Shown one piece after another: positions 44,038 through 53,715 of a stretch of 64,000 nucleotides of DNA; positions within the stretch are counted from its first letter, which is position 1, and each line of letters starts with the position of its first letter. Below the pieces are notes generated by a model, which searched no databases, was not told the origin of the DNA, and saw only the letters and a list, made by a program, of their open reading frames with translations. The position numbers were made by a program, and so were the translations under genes. The stretch lies in the NCBI RefSeq assembly GCF_017743735.1, contig NZ_JAGHRO010000001.1:124001-188000 (forward strand). The letters are read 5' to 3'. The stretch comes from Shimia sp. R9_2 (GTDB taxonomy: Bacteria > Pseudomonadota > Alphaproteobacteria > Rhodobacterales > Rhodobacteraceae).

Positions 44038-44352
44038 TTGAAGAAGACCTTTGCAATAGCCTGCATCACAACGGCGCTACTCTCAGGCTCAGCCCACGCT
44101 GACATACTGAAGGGCGAGGCGCCTGCCTGTGTGACGCCTAATGACTACGCCAAGCTGATATACGCGATCACCTCCAGAGAGGACCAGATGCTTGATTACC
44201 TCACGAAACAAAGGCTGTGCGGTATCCTCCCACCTGGCACCGAGTACGAGGTAGTAGAGAAGACACCCGATTTAATCATCAAAATCCGCCTAGGGGGAGA
44301 AAGCGAATCCTCCTATCTGTTCACCAGCTCGGAATTTCTCTCAATAAATTAG
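44038..44352 (+). CDS. Small secreted protein of unknown function
   Basis: A 104-residue protein with a clear signal peptide (MKKTFAIACITTALLSGSAH, cleaved near AHA-DIL) and two cysteines in the mature part (PACVTPND and RLCGILPP) that could form a disulfide. The start is a TTG at 44038 preceded by AAGGAAAC. I recognise no family. It reads more A/T-rich than most of the window and stands alone between tRNA-Leu and the RND operon, which suggests a recently acquired or fast-evolving gene. Confidence 0.7.
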   Translation: MKKTFAIACITTALLSGSAHADILKGEAPACVTPNDYAKLIYAITSREDQMLDYLTKQRLCGILPPGTEYEVVEKTPDLIIKIRLGGESESSYLFTSSEFLSIN

Positions 44353-44378
44353 AGCAGACAGGTGAGAAGTCGCCACAC

Positions 44379-44417
44379 CAAAAAACCGCCCGGCCCCCAA
44401 AGGCACCGGACGGTTTA
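44379..44417 (-). terminator. Terminator of the RND efflux operon
   Basis: On the minus strand AAACCGTCCGG pairs (one mismatch) with CCGGGCGGTTTTTT across a G-rich loop. Confidence 0.75.
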
Positions 44418-44460
44418 AGATCAGTTCAGTTTGTCCTGCGGCGGATGAGTGCCGCGTGGA

Positions 44461-47400
44461 TCAGGCTTTGTGGCCCGCTTTGATGCCATGCATCAGCGCG
44501 TAGAACACCGGCACCATGAACATGGTGATCAATGTGCCGATGGTCAGGCCCGCTGCGATTGTGGTGGCCATGGCGATCCAGAAGATGTCCTGCAACAGCG
44601 GCAGCACCCCAAGGATCGTTGTCGCCGCCCCCAGCAGCACCGGGTTGAGACGGGACACAGCGGCCTCGATCAGCGCGTTGAGCGAATCCATGCCTTTCTC
44701 AAGATTGGCGTTCACCTCATCCAAGAGCACGATGGAGTTCTTAATCATCAGACCCACGAGGCTCATCGCCCCCAAAAGCGCCATGAAGGAGAACGGCTGA
44801 CCAAAGAGCAGCAAGCCTCCGGTGATCCCGATCAAGGCAAAGGGCACCACCGTGAAGATCACCAAGGCCGGGCGGAAGGCGTTAAACAGCGCCACCACGA
44901 TAAAGACCATGATCACCAAGGCAGGGGCAGAGCCGGGCTTCAGGGAGTCCTGAGAATCCGCCGTGCTGTAGGTTTCCCCACGCCATTCCATCTTATAGCC
45001 CGCTGGCAGCTCGATCGCCTCAAACTCAGCCCGCACCTCTTCAACAAGGGTGGGCAGGGTCACCTCATGCGCGCTGGCCTGAACGGCCACCGCACGGCGG
45101 CGGTTCCAGCGCACAATGGTGGGGTCTTCGAGCTCCACCGAGACGCCATCGGTCACAACCGACATGGGCAGGTTCTTGGTGGAGAACGCCGGGGTTACCT
45201 GAATGTTGCCAAAGTCGCGCGCCACGGTCTGACGCTCTTCTTCGGTGCGACGCAGGATGATGGGCAGCATATCTTCCTTGTCACGATAGAGGCCCACAGG
45301 CACCCCGTCGTAAGCAAGAAGCGAGGCATTGGCGATGTCGCTGCGCGAGGTGCCTGTCCAGATGCCGGTCACCTGATTGTATTCCGGCACAAGCTTGGAC
45401 ACGCGGTTGCGCATATCGCTGCGGATGTCCTTGGCGTGCGGGGTGGCCCGCAGGATCGCCATGCCCTGCTCCGCCAGATCCCGCAGGATTTCCGGATCGG
45501 CATTGGCAGGCCCGCTGAAGCGCACCTCAAACGGCCAGGTGTTGCCCGGACCGGCGGTGTATTTGCGCACCCGCACCATGGCCTCAGGGATGGCCTCACC
45601 CACCCATGGATCCAGATCCGCAATCAGATCGTCCACCACATCAAGGCTCGTGGTGTTCACCACCAGCTGCGCGTAGCTCGCATAGGGGAACTCCGGATCC
45701 ACCGGCAGGTAGAAGCGCGGACCACCGGAGCCAACAAAGGTTGCCACACCGGCCACACGGTCATCCCCGTCAAGGCGCTGTTCAACCCGTTTGGCAAGCT
45801 CTGAGGTATGGGCGATGGTGGTGCCTTCTTCGGCCCAGATGTCCACCATGAACTGCTGACGTGTCGCATCTGTGAAGAACAGGCGGTCCACAAAGGAGAA
45901 GCCATAGATCGAGGTCGCCAGAAGCGCGACAGACACCAGCGCGGTGAGCGCACGGGCCCGCAGACAGGCGGTCAGCGCAGCGCGGAAGACGCGCAAGATC
46001 ACAGCCTCTCTCTGCTCCCCATCTGTGTTGGGGGCTTTCACCATGTCGATGCACATCAAGGGCGTGATGGTCATGGCAATGACCCAGCTCAGCAGGAGCG
46101 ACACGCCGACCACCACAAAGAGCGATCCGGCATATTCACCGGCGCTGGTGGTGGAGGCATAGATTGGGTAGAAGGCCATCACCGCCACAAAGGTCGCGCC
46201 AAGCAGCGCAATCCCCGGCTCTGAAGCAGCTTTGACCGCCGCTTCCACGCGGCCCATCCCTGCCTTCAGACGTGCGGCCATGCCGTCGGCCACCACAATG
46301 GCGTTGTCCACCATCATGCCCAGCGCAATCACCAGCGCGCCAAGAGACACCCGCTGAAGGTCGATTTTCAGCACCACCATCACGATGAAGGTCGCCAGAA
46401 TGGTCAGCAGCAGCGCGCCACCGATGATCAGACCCATGCGCCATCCCATGAAGACAGCCACAACGATCAGAACGATCAAGACCGCCTCACCAAGGTTGAT
46501 GATAAAGGAGTCGATCGCCGTGGTGACCAGATCGCTCTGCCAGGCCACGCGGTGAATTTCCACCCCCACCGGCAGGGTCGCGTTGATCTCCGCCAGTTTC
46601 TCATCAAGATTGCGGCCAGTGTCGACGATATTGCCGCCGGAGACATTGGCGATGGAGAGTGCAATGGCGGGCTGGCCGTCATAGCGCATCTCGGTCAGCG
46701 CGGGTTCCAGATAGCCTTGGGAAATCTCGGCGATATCGCGCAGGCGCAGCACTTCGGAGGTGCGCTCAATGGGCAGAGGAATGCCGGTGTCCAGCTCGTC
46801 CAGCGCATCAAAGATACGGTCTTGCAGACCGCTGCGCAGCTGCAGGCTTCCTATGTCTTCCACAGTTTCAAATTCGCCAGTCGGGGACACCCGCATGCGA
46901 CGGTTGCTGATTTCCAGCGCGCCTGCGTTCACCACCTGGTTCTGCAGGTTGAGGGTGGCGATGAAATCCTGTGTGGACAGGCCCAGATCCAGCAGACGCT
47001 GCTCAGACGCTTCCAGATAGACCACTTTGGGCTGCAGACCCCAGGTCTCGACCCGGGAAACACCTTCCACAAGGTTCAGCTCTTTGCGGATGTCTTTGAC
47101 GTATTCTTCCAGCTCCGCATAGGTGAAGCCGTCACCGGTGATGGCAAGCACAAAGCCATACACAAAGCTGAAGTCATCAATGACATTGGGGGTTCCGGCC
47201 CCCGGAGGCAAGCCGTTCAGATCGCCGATTTTACTGCGCAGCTTGTCCCAGACCTGCGGCAGACGATCCGCCCAGTATTCCTGTTTGATCTCCACTTTCA
47301 CAATGGAAAGACCGGCATGGGAAAAAGAGGTCAGAAACTTCAGCTCGGGCAGCTCCTGGATGGCGCCCTCAACGGGATCGGTGACTTCGAGCTCCACCTC

Positions 47401-47571
47401 TGTGGGGCTGGCGCCGGGGTATTGCGTGACCACAAGCGCGGTTTTCACCGTAAATTCGGGATCTTCCAGCTGGCCCAGCCGGAAGTAGGACAGCGCGCCG
47501 ATCACAAGGATCAGGGCCAGCGCAAAATATGTGACTGTGCGGTTCTTGACCGCTGTTGCAGCAAGCGACAT
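44461..47571 (-). CDS. RND efflux transporter permease
   Basis: A 1036-residue inner-membrane proton-driven pump of the AcrB-like (HAE1) family. It has an N-terminal membrane helix (TYFALALILVIGALSYFRLG), two large periplasmic loops and two blocks of helices. The proton-relay region of helix 4 is LGALVIALGMMVDNAIVVAD with the conserved Asp, and a second-half counterpart is ALLGAMSLVGLMIKNSIVLL. Length and symmetry are normal. It lies 5 bases after the adaptor gene. No outer-membrane channel is encoded here, so a TolC-type partner must come from elsewhere. Substrates unknown. Confidence 0.93.
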   Translation of the reverse strand: MSLAATAVKNRTVTYFALALILVIGALSYFRLGQLEDPEFTVKTALVVTQYPGASPTEVELEVTDPVEGAIQELPELKFLTSFSHAGLSIVKVEIKQEYWADRLPQVWDKLRSKIGDLNGLPPGAGTPNVIDDFSFVYGFVLAITGDGFTYAELEEYVKDIRKELNLVEGVSRVETWGLQPKVVYLEASEQRLLDLGLSTQDFIATLNLQNQVVNAGALEISNRRMRVSPTGEFETVEDIGSLQLRSGLQDRIFDALDELDTGIPLPIERTSEVLRLRDIAEISQGYLEPALTEMRYDGQPAIALSIANVSGGNIVDTGRNLDEKLAEINATLPVGVEIHRVAWQSDLVTTAIDSFIINLGEAVLIVLIVVAVFMGWRMGLIIGGALLLTILATFIVMVVLKIDLQRVSLGALVIALGMMVDNAIVVADGMAARLKAGMGRVEAAVKAASEPGIALLGATFVAVMAFYPIYASTTSAGEYAGSLFVVVGVSLLLSWVIAMTITPLMCIDMVKAPNTDGEQREAVILRVFRAALTACLRARALTALVSVALLATSIYGFSFVDRLFFTDATRQQFMVDIWAEEGTTIAHTSELAKRVEQRLDGDDRVAGVATFVGSGGPRFYLPVDPEFPYASYAQLVVNTTSLDVVDDLIADLDPWVGEAIPEAMVRVRKYTAGPGNTWPFEVRFSGPANADPEILRDLAEQGMAILRATPHAKDIRSDMRNRVSKLVPEYNQVTGIWTGTSRSDIANASLLAYDGVPVGLYRDKEDMLPIILRRTEEERQTVARDFGNIQVTPAFSTKNLPMSVVTDGVSVELEDPTIVRWNRRRAVAVQASAHEVTLPTLVEEVRAEFEAIELPAGYKMEWRGETYSTADSQDSLKPGSAPALVIMVFIVVALFNAFRPALVIFTVVPFALIGITGGLLLFGQPFSFMALLGAMSLVGLMIKNSIVLLDEVNANLEKGMDSLNALIEAAVSRLNPVLLGAATTILGVLPLLQDIFWIAMATTIAAGLTIGTLITMFMVPVFYALMHGIKAGHKA

Positions 47572-47576
47572 CGGTC

Positions 47577-48692
47577 TTACCCCTCAACCTCGGTCAGGCG
47601 CACCTGCTGACCTGCGGTCAGGGTGTTGGCCCCGGCGGTGACCACACGGTCGCCCTGTACCAGACCATCCACCAGCAGGCCGCGGTCGTTAAACGCGCGC
47701 ACCTCAACCGGTTTGCTGGACACGGTCAGCGTGTCCGGATCAATCACCCAGACAAAAGTGTCGTCCGGTGCGGATTTGTTGGGGGAGAACACAGCGCCTG
47801 CAGGCACCTGTATACCAGTCTCGGCCCAGTTGTCAGGCAGCTGCACTTTCGCGGTCGCATAACCTGCCATGCCGGGCTGGATGTGATCACCTTCTGGCTG
47901 GTCCATGATGATGGTCACAGGATAGGTGCGGGTGGTGGTGGAGGCCTCATGCCCCACATGAGCAATCTGCGCCGGAATTTTTACGCCGGGCAGGCTGGCA
48001 AATTCCACCTCGATGCTGTCCACAAAGGGTTCCAGATTGATGAGGTTCTCCGGCACCGCCACTTCCATCTTGATGCGGGATGTGTCCAGCAGGCGCACCA
48101 CCGGCTGGCGGGCGTTCACGTTCTGGAAGTTGTCGACATAGGTCACAGAGACCTGTCCGCTGAACGGCGCATGAAGGGTGGTGTACTCAAGGTTCAGCCG
48201 CGCCCCATCCAGAGAGCCTTCGACCGCTTCGATGCTGGCTTCGGTGGAGCGCACTACAGCGATCTGATCATCGACATTGGCCTGAGACACGAAGTCGTTT
48301 TCCAGCAGAGCCTCGCGGCGGGTCAGCTCAACCTTAGCGTTCTCCAGATTGGCGATCAGAGCGGCGCGCTGTCCCTCCAGCGCACGCACCTGCGCGGCGT
48401 AGGGTTTGGCGTCCAGAATGGCGAGCACATCATTTGCCGCGACCTCAGACCCCACATCGACAGGGCGCGCAAACAGTTTTCCGGGCACTTCAAAGCCGAT
48501 GTTCAGCTCCTGAAACGCAATGGCGCGGCCCGGGTAGGTCGATTTCAGCACCGACTCGACATCGGCCACAACCATGGACAGGACAGGGCGCACAACCGGC
48601 TCTGCGACGGTGGTCTCTTCTTCCTTGCAGGCGGACAGGAAAACCAATCCGGTGCCACACAGCAATGCAGTGGAAAGCTTCAATACATTCAT
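47577..48692 (-). CDS. RND efflux periplasmic adaptor lipoprotein (MFP)
   Basis: A 371-residue membrane-fusion protein linking the RND pump to an outer-membrane channel. It is a lipoprotein: lipobox LVFLSAC puts the lipid on Cys22 (start MNVLKLSTALLCGTGLVFLS at 48692). Lipoyl halves surround a coiled-coil hairpin (about residues 95-165, KPYAAQVRALEGQRAALIAN and onward), followed by beta-barrel and membrane-proximal domains. A longer open frame upstream gives no lipobox and is not used. First gene of the two-gene efflux operon; no regulator gene is adjacent. Confidence 0.92.
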   Translation of the reverse strand: MNVLKLSTALLCGTGLVFLSACKEEETTVAEPVVRPVLSMVVADVESVLKSTYPGRAIAFQELNIGFEVPGKLFARPVDVGSEVAANDVLAILDAKPYAAQVRALEGQRAALIANLENAKVELTRREALLENDFVSQANVDDQIAVVRSTEASIEAVEGSLDGARLNLEYTTLHAPFSGQVSVTYVDNFQNVNARQPVVRLLDTSRIKMEVAVPENLINLEPFVDSIEVEFASLPGVKIPAQIAHVGHEASTTTRTYPVTIIMDQPEGDHIQPGMAGYATAKVQLPDNWAETGIQVPAGAVFSPNKSAPDDTFVWVIDPDTLTVSSKPVEVRAFNDRGLLVDGLVQGDRVVTAGANTLTAGQQVRLTEVEG

Positions 48693-48982
48693 GGAACGCG
48701 AACCTCCATATGGGTCAAATTCGGAAAGAACAGCAATGCGCTGCGCCATGCCCCCCAAAGAGCACACACAGAGAGCTGCCTAATTGTGCAACAAGTTAAC
48801 CTTGGGGCAGTGACGGCGGCATGACAGACGCGGACATTAGCTTGATACTTTCGGTCTGGGATTGACCGGCTTTAATATATCATTCCGCATAAGTGGTCAG
48901 ACTTGCGCCAGTCAAGCCAAGGGCGCAGCGGTATCGTCCACTTCATGCAATTGTGAACATAGGACATTTTCAGCCAAAACGC

Positions 48983-49729
48983 TCAGGCGTCGGCGAGAAA
49001 CAAATCCATCACAAAGGGGATCGCCTTGATCTCCCGCGACCTGTTCCCGGGGCGCATCTGGATCGGCTTTGTCAGCCAGTCGACCCATTTCAGACGCCGA
49101 CACAACTGTTGTGACATGTCCCAAATGCCGCTGGGCGCAGCATTCCGGTAGGCCGCCATTGCTTCCCCAAGCGCCGGGCGCATCTGCGCCGAATTCGCCG
49201 CCACATTGAAGGCGAAAATCACCAGATCCCGCGCCTGCCCTTTGGGGGTGTTGTTTTTGGTCTGATAGCGCTCAAAGTCCAGAAGCAGCACCTTGCCCTC
49301 CACAAGGCACATGTCTTTCGGGCTGGGGCGGCCATGGGCAAAGCCCAAGGTGTGAAACGCGCCAAGCGACTGACTGGCGTTGAGCAGAAGATCCCGCCCC
49401 TCACCTCCGCTACCAACGTCTCCGAGCTGTTGTCGCAGATCTTTACCGCAATCCGGCAGCACAAGAAAATCAGGACCATCCGCCACCACCTGTGGCACAG
49501 GAGCCTGCACCGCATTCATCTCATGATAGGCTTGGCGCTCCCGCATGAAGGCCTTTTCCGGATTTCCTTTTTGCAGACGAAACCGCAGATCCAGCTTTTC
49601 CGGGCGCTTGATCCAGAACACCTGCCCGCCCTGCTCCACACGTTCAACCCGTGGCCCGGCCTCGCGGGCGCGGGATTCAACAAGCATTTTTAGCTCTTCA
49701 TCAACAGAAAGCGGGGTGCGAAAATCCAT
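48983..49729 (-). CDS. Small protein-kinase-fold protein (LPS-kinase-like)
   Basis: A 248-residue protein with the core of a kinase fold: VFWIKRPEK (probable nucleotide Lys), the catalytic loop FAHGRPSPKDMCLVEG and the metal motif LLDFERYQ replacing DFG. These resemble small lipopolysaccharide-core and Rio/Bud32-like kinases (PF06293 type). The lpt and kdsD genes downstream on the other strand favour a cell-envelope role, but substrate is not established. The catalytic loop has HxR in place of the usual HxD, so activity should be checked. Confidence 0.6.
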   Translation of the reverse strand: MDFRTPLSVDEELKMLVESRAREAGPRVERVEQGGQVFWIKRPEKLDLRFRLQKGNPEKAFMRERQAYHEMNAVQAPVPQVVADGPDFLVLPDCGKDLRQQLGDVGSGGEGRDLLLNASQSLGAFHTLGFAHGRPSPKDMCLVEGKVLLLDFERYQTKNNTPKGQARDLVIFAFNVAANSAQMRPALGEAMAAYRNAAPSGIWDMSQQLCRRLKWVDWLTKPIQMRPGNRSREIKAIPFVMDLFLADA

Positions 49730-49902
49730 GATCCGCTATGTAGGGCGTCAAAAAACCTTCGTAAAGACGTGATCCAAGCGTCGCACCCCTGTCATCAACG
49801 CATTTGGCCGCAGTTTAGACTCTGTAAACGTACCCCCCGCAAAACATTGAAACACAGGCGCGAAAGCCGTAAGTGCTTGGCATCCGATTACTCGAGGCAC
49901 CT

Positions 49903-50514
49903 ATGGCAAATTTCCTCTATCAAAACGACCTGCCCGACGGGCTTGATCTTGGCCCGGTTGTGGCCATCGACTGTGAAACCATGGGGTTGAACCCGCATCG
50001 CGACCGGCTGTGCGTGATTCAGATGTCCGGCGGGGATGGCAACGCCCATCTGGTGCAGGTGGCCAAAGGCCAGACCAGCGCGCCGAACCTGCAAAAGATG
50101 CTCGAAGATCCGAATGTTCTGAAGCTGTTTCACTTCGGGCGTTTTGACATCGCCGCGATGTACCACGCCTTTGGCGCGCTGACGGCGCCGGTCTATTGCA
50201 CCAAGATCGCCTCCAAGCTCGTGCGCACCTACACCGACCGCCATGGTCTGAAAAACCTTCTGCAGGAGCTGCTGGGCGTTGATATCTCCAAACAGCAGCA
50301 GATGAGCGACTGGGGTGCGGAGACCCTGACCGAGGCACAGCTCGATTATGCCGCCTCTGACGTGCTCTACCTGCATGCACTGCGCGACAAGCTGAACGAG
50401 CGTCTGGCGCGGGAAGGCCGCACAGAGATGGCGCAGGCCTGCTTTGACTTCCTGCCCATGCGCGCGCGCCTTGATCTGGCCGGTTGGCCGGAACAAGATA
50501 TTTTTGCGCACTAA
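49903..50514 (+). CDS. rnd: Ribonuclease D, exonuclease domain only
   Basis: A 203-residue DEDD-family 3'-5' exonuclease for tRNA and stable-RNA maturation. Motifs: Exo I AIDCETMGLN, Exo II LKLFHFGRFDIAAM and Exo III LDYAASDVLYLHAL (DEDDy type). The HRDC domains of E. coli RNase D are missing, a normal short form in alphaproteobacteria. The ATG at 49903 (MANFLYQNDLPDGLDLGPVV) is chosen over an upstream TTG. It is 12 bases before kdsD and heads the LPS gene block. Confidence 0.9.
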   Translation: MANFLYQNDLPDGLDLGPVVAIDCETMGLNPHRDRLCVIQMSGGDGNAHLVQVAKGQTSAPNLQKMLEDPNVLKLFHFGRFDIAAMYHAFGALTAPVYCTKIASKLVRTYTDRHGLKNLLQELLGVDISKQQQMSDWGAETLTEAQLDYAASDVLYLHALRDKLNERLAREGRTEMAQACFDFLPMRARLDLAGWPEQDIFAH

Positions 50515-50526
50515 AGGATCTGCCCC

Positions 50527-51501
50527 ATGACGGATGCCGACAAGCACACTTTTTTGGAAACCGCCCGCCGTGTGGTCTCCATCGAGACCGAGGCGCTGCG
50601 CCTGCTCGCCGAGAGCTTCGGAGCGGAGATCGGCGACGCGGTCGAACTGCTGCTGTCTGCAAAGGGCCGCGTGATCATCTCCGGCATGGGCAAATCCGGC
50701 CACATCGCGCGCAAGATTGCCGCGACCTTTGCCTCCACCGGCACACCGGCGCATTTTGTGCATCCGGCAGAGGCGAGCCATGGCGATCTGGGCATGATGG
50801 CGCAGGGCGATGTGGCGCTGGTGCTTTCCAACTCTGGCGAAACTCCGGAGCTAGCCGATCTTGTGGCTTACACCCGCCGTTTCAACATTCCGCTCATCGG
50901 TGTTGCCAGCCGTGCGGACTCCACCCTGATCAAGCAAAGTGACATCGGCCTCATTCTGCCAAAGGCGCAGGAAGCCTGCGGCACCGGTGTTGTGCCAACC
51001 ACCTCCACCACCATGACGCTGGCGCTGGGCGATGCGCTGGCTGTGGCGCTGATGGAGCACCGCCGCTTCACGCCGGAAAACTTCCGAGAGTTCCACCCGG
51101 GCGGCAAGCTGGGGGCGCAGCTGTCGCGCGTGCGCGATCTGATGCATACCAGTGACGCCCTGCCGGTGATTGGCGAGAACACCGCCATGAGCGATGCGCT
51201 TCTGGAGATCAGCCAGAAAGGCTTTGGCGTGGTTGGGGTCACCAATGACGCGGGCAAACTGCTCGGCATCATCACCGACGGGGACCTGCGTCGCCATATG
51301 GATGGCCTGCTGGAGCGCACTGCAACCGAAGTCATGACCGCCGCACCGCAGACCATTGCCCCCGGTGCGCTGGCTGAAGAGGCTGTTGGCATCATGAACC
51401 AGCGCAAGATCACCTGTCTGTTTGTGGTGGATCCCGAGGGCGACGGCGCCCCTGCGGGGCTGCTGCACATCCATGACTGCCTGCGCGCCGGTCTGGGCTG
51501 A
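50527..51501 (+). CDS. kdsD: Arabinose-5-phosphate isomerase (KdsD/KpsF/GutQ family)
   Basis: Converts ribulose-5-phosphate to arabinose-5-phosphate, the first step to KDO of lipopolysaccharide. The 324-residue protein has an N-terminal SIS domain (RVIISGMGKSGHIARKIAAT, then LVLSNSGETPELAD and TTSTTMTLALGDALA) and two C-terminal CBS domains (about residues 205-324). The FHPGGKLG linker is a family hallmark. It lies 6 bases before lptC, which supports the LPS role rather than sorbitol (GutQ) use. Confidence 0.93.
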   Translation: MTDADKHTFLETARRVVSIETEALRLLAESFGAEIGDAVELLLSAKGRVIISGMGKSGHIARKIAATFASTGTPAHFVHPAEASHGDLGMMAQGDVALVLSNSGETPELADLVAYTRRFNIPLIGVASRADSTLIKQSDIGLILPKAQEACGTGVVPTTSTTMTLALGDALAVALMEHRRFTPENFREFHPGGKLGAQLSRVRDLMHTSDALPVIGENTAMSDALLEISQKGFGVVGVTNDAGKLLGIITDGDLRRHMDGLLERTATEVMTAAPQTIAPGALAEEAVGIMNQRKITCLFVVDPEGDGAPAGLLHIHDCLRAGLG

Positions 51502-51507
51502 TCCAAT

Positions 51508-52119
51508 TTGCGACGGCGCCTGACATATTCCACCCTTGTGGCATGGCTCAAAGTGCTGCTGCCGCTGGCGGCACTTGGCCTGTTGTCGACCCTGTTTCTG
51601 GTGTCAAAACAGGTCGATCTGGAAGGCGCCATTCCCTTTGCGGATGTCGATCTGGAACAAAGGCTGCGGGATCGCCAGATCACCGCGCCTTATTTCTCAG
51701 GCAAAACCGATCATGGCCACGATATCACCGTGACCTCCGAAACCGCCCATCCGGACGCGGAAGACCCCTCGCGCATCATTGCGCAGAATGTCGGGGCGTT
51801 GCTGTCGATCGGCGGCGGCACGGAGATCACCGTGACCGCCAAAGAAGGTGAAATGGATGGCCGTTTTCAGGAGCTGTTATTGGATGGCGACGTGGAGATA
51901 TTGACCTCCACCGGCTACACCATCCAGACAGAGGCCATGACATTTGGTCTGGAAGAAGCCCGCGCCGACACCACCAGTGAGGTGACAGCCGAAAGTGCGC
52001 TGGGCGAGCTTCAAGCGGGCCGGATGGCCCTGCGCCCTTCGGGCGAAAACAATGAAATATATTTGTTTTTCACAAAAGGTGTGCGACTGGTATACACACC
52101 GCAGAAGACAACGAGGTGA
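51508..52119 (+). CDS. lptC: LPS export protein LptC
   Basis: A 203-residue bitopic inner-membrane protein that passes LPS from the LptBFG pump to LptA. A single N-terminal helix (LKVLLPLAALGLLSTLFLVS) is followed by a periplasmic beta-jellyroll. Start is the TTG at 51508, six bases after the kdsD stop; no ATG precedes the helix. Sequence similarity in this family is low, but the position directly before lptA and lptB supports the name. Confidence 0.88.
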   Translation: MRRRLTYSTLVAWLKVLLPLAALGLLSTLFLVSKQVDLEGAIPFADVDLEQRLRDRQITAPYFSGKTDHGHDITVTSETAHPDAEDPSRIIAQNVGALLSIGGGTEITVTAKEGEMDGRFQELLLDGDVEILTSTGYTIQTEAMTFGLEEARADTTSEVTAESALGELQAGRMALRPSGENNEIYLFFTKGVRLVYTPQKTTR

Positions 52120-52122
52120 CCT

Positions 52123-52605
52123 GTGCTTCTTTACCGCGCGCTTTTGATTGGTGTGCTGGCGTTTATGCCGGCAATCGGTACAGCTCAGGGGCTGCAGCTT
52201 GGCTTTGGCCAGAGCCAGCAGGACACCGGCCTGCCGGTTGAGGTCACCGCTGAAAGCCTGTCTGTGAACCAATCTGATGGCAGCGCCGTGTTTGAAGGGG
52301 ATGTGGACATCTCCCAAGGTGACATGCGCATGACCGCGGATAAAGTGAACGTGCATTACCTGCCCGACAACAGCGGCATCGACAAACTGGTGGCGCAGGG
52401 CAATGTGCTCTTGGTGCAGGGGCCAGACGCCGCCGAAGCGGATGAGGCTGTTTACTCCATCGACAGCGGCGACGTGGTGATGACCGGAAATGTGACCGTC
52501 AATCAGGCCGCCACAACCATCTCTGCTGACCGTATGGTCCTCAACCTTCAGAACAACACCGCGCGCATGACCGGGCGGGTAAAAACTGTGCTGAAGACGG
52601 AATAA
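52123..52605 (+). CDS. lptA: LPS transport periplasmic protein LptA
   Basis: A 160-residue OstA/LptA-like periplasmic bridge protein. The signal peptide (MLLYRALLIGVLAFMPAIGT) is cleaved near GTA-QGL. The OstA signature VTAESLSVNQSDGSAVFEGD and repeated beta strands follow. The GTG at 52123 follows an ACGAGG ribosome binding site. It is 3 bases from lptC and 3 from lptB, so all three are one transcript. Confidence 0.92.
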   Translation: MLLYRALLIGVLAFMPAIGTAQGLQLGFGQSQQDTGLPVEVTAESLSVNQSDGSAVFEGDVDISQGDMRMTADKVNVHYLPDNSGIDKLVAQGNVLLVQGPDAAEADEAVYSIDSGDVVMTGNVTVNQAATTISADRMVLNLQNNTARMTGRVKTVLKTE

Positions 52606-52608
52606 GAC

Positions 52609-53367
52609 ATGGCCAAACCCACCCTTTCCGTGACCGACGGCGATTCCGGTCTGCGCGTCGAAAGCCTGCGCAAAGCCTATCGCAAGCGCGTGGTGATCCG
52701 CGACTTTTCCATGGAGCTGCAACGCGGTGAGGTTGTTGCCCTGCTTGGCCCCAATGGCTCGGGCAAAACCACCACGTTCTACGCGGTTGCGGGCCTGCTG
52801 GTGCCTGAAGGGGGACGTGTGACCATCGACGGGCGCGACGTGACCACCTTGCCGATGTACCGCCGCGCCAAGCTGGGCATCGGCTACCTGCCACAGGAAA
52901 TGTCGATCTTCCGTGGCCTGTCGGTGGAAGATAACATCACCGCCATTCTCGACATCACCCACAAAGACCGGCTCAAGCGTCGTGAGCGGCTTGAAGAGCT
53001 GTTGTCTGAGTTCTCCATCGAGCATTTGCGCCGCGCGCCTGCGCTGGCGCTCTCCGGTGGTGAGCGTCGCCGTGTGGAGATTGCCCGCTGTCTTGCGGCT
53101 GACCCCAAGTACCTGCTGCTTGATGAGCCCTTTGCCGGTGTTGACCCGATCTCTGTCGGAGACATCCGCCATCTGGTGGCCGACCTCAAAAAGCGCGGTA
53201 TTGGCGTGTTGATCACGGACCACAATGTGCGCGAAACGCTGGAAATCGTGGACCGCGCCTACATTCTGCATGACGGCAAGGTGCTGATGTCCGGCACACC
53301 GGAAGAAGTGGTGGAAAACGAAAACGTGCGCCGCGTCTATCTCGGAGAAAACTTCCGAATTTCCTAG
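52609..53367 (+). CDS. lptB: LPS export ABC transporter ATP-binding protein LptB
   Basis: The 252-residue ATPase of the LptBFG complex. Walker A is [14 protein letters not shown], the signature is [14 protein letters not shown], Walker B is [12 protein letters not shown], and the switch His is in [32 protein letters not shown] is typical of LptB. Its partner permeases LptF and LptG lie outside this window. Last gene of the rnd-kdsD-lptCAB run; hpf follows after 348 bases. Confidence 0.96.
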   Translation: MAKPTLSVTDGDSGLRVESLRKAYRKRVVIRDFSMELQRGEVVALLGPNGSGKTTTFYAVAGLLVPEGGRVTIDGRDVTTLPMYRRAKLGIGYLPQEMSIFRGLSVEDNITAILDITHKDRLKRRERLEELLSEFSIEHLRRAPALALSGGERRRVEIARCLAADPKYLLLDEPFAGVDPISVGDIRHLVADLKKRGIGVLITDHNVRETLEIVDRAYILHDGKVLMSGTPEEVVENENVRRVYLGENFRIS

Positions 53368-53715
53368 GGTCAGCCAGCGCTGATCCTATCGCGCATAAAA
53401 CACGCCGATACCCCCTTTATTTTCTGAAGATTTCTAGCCCGTCACAACACGGGCTGGGCGAGATAGCACCCGCCGAAACGGGATCGCGCGCGTTGAAAAT
53501 ACCGCGATTTTGACTTGGATCATTGACTCTCAGCGGTTGGAATACTCAAATGCTGAGTATGACATTTGCTAAAACCCCCGCTGATACCAAAGCGGCCTTT
53601 TTACCAAGGCCAGGTCTGAAGCAAGGTTCGCATATGTCGATTACCAGCATTCGGACCTAACTGATAACGGGCGGATAAAGCTCGTGGTCCGACATGTCAT
53701 CGAAAAGGAGACAGG
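53368..53715. other. Intergenic region between lptB and hpf
   Basis: This 348-base region must hold the hpf promoter. It has a hairpin AGCCCGT / ACGGGCT (53436-53456) without a T-run, and the inverted repeat ATACTCA-N5-TGAGTAT (53542-53560). A 36-codon open frame (53550-53660) is present but not convincing. rpoN, which occupies this place in many proteobacteria, is absent. Confidence 0.5.
53542..53560. promoter_or_regulatory. Inverted repeat upstream of hpf
   Basis: ATACTCA (53542-53548) and TGAGTAT (53554-53560) are perfect 7-bp arms around five bases. Possible operator or small hairpin; no regulator can be named. Confidence 0.35.

Noticed and set aside
43722-44352. tRNA-Leu as integration site of a mobile element bringing the 104-residue gene
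   Set aside because: No integrase gene and no duplicated tRNA 3' end were found downstream.
48781-48795. TTGT-GCA-ACAA inverted repeat upstream of the RND adaptor gene as a repressor site
   Set aside because: Four-base arms are too short and no regulator gene is adjacent.
53550-53660. 36-codon frame MLSMTFAKTPADTKAAFLPR upstream of hpf
   Set aside because: Only a weak ribosome binding site, no known family, and it overlaps the inverted repeat; chance cannot be excluded.
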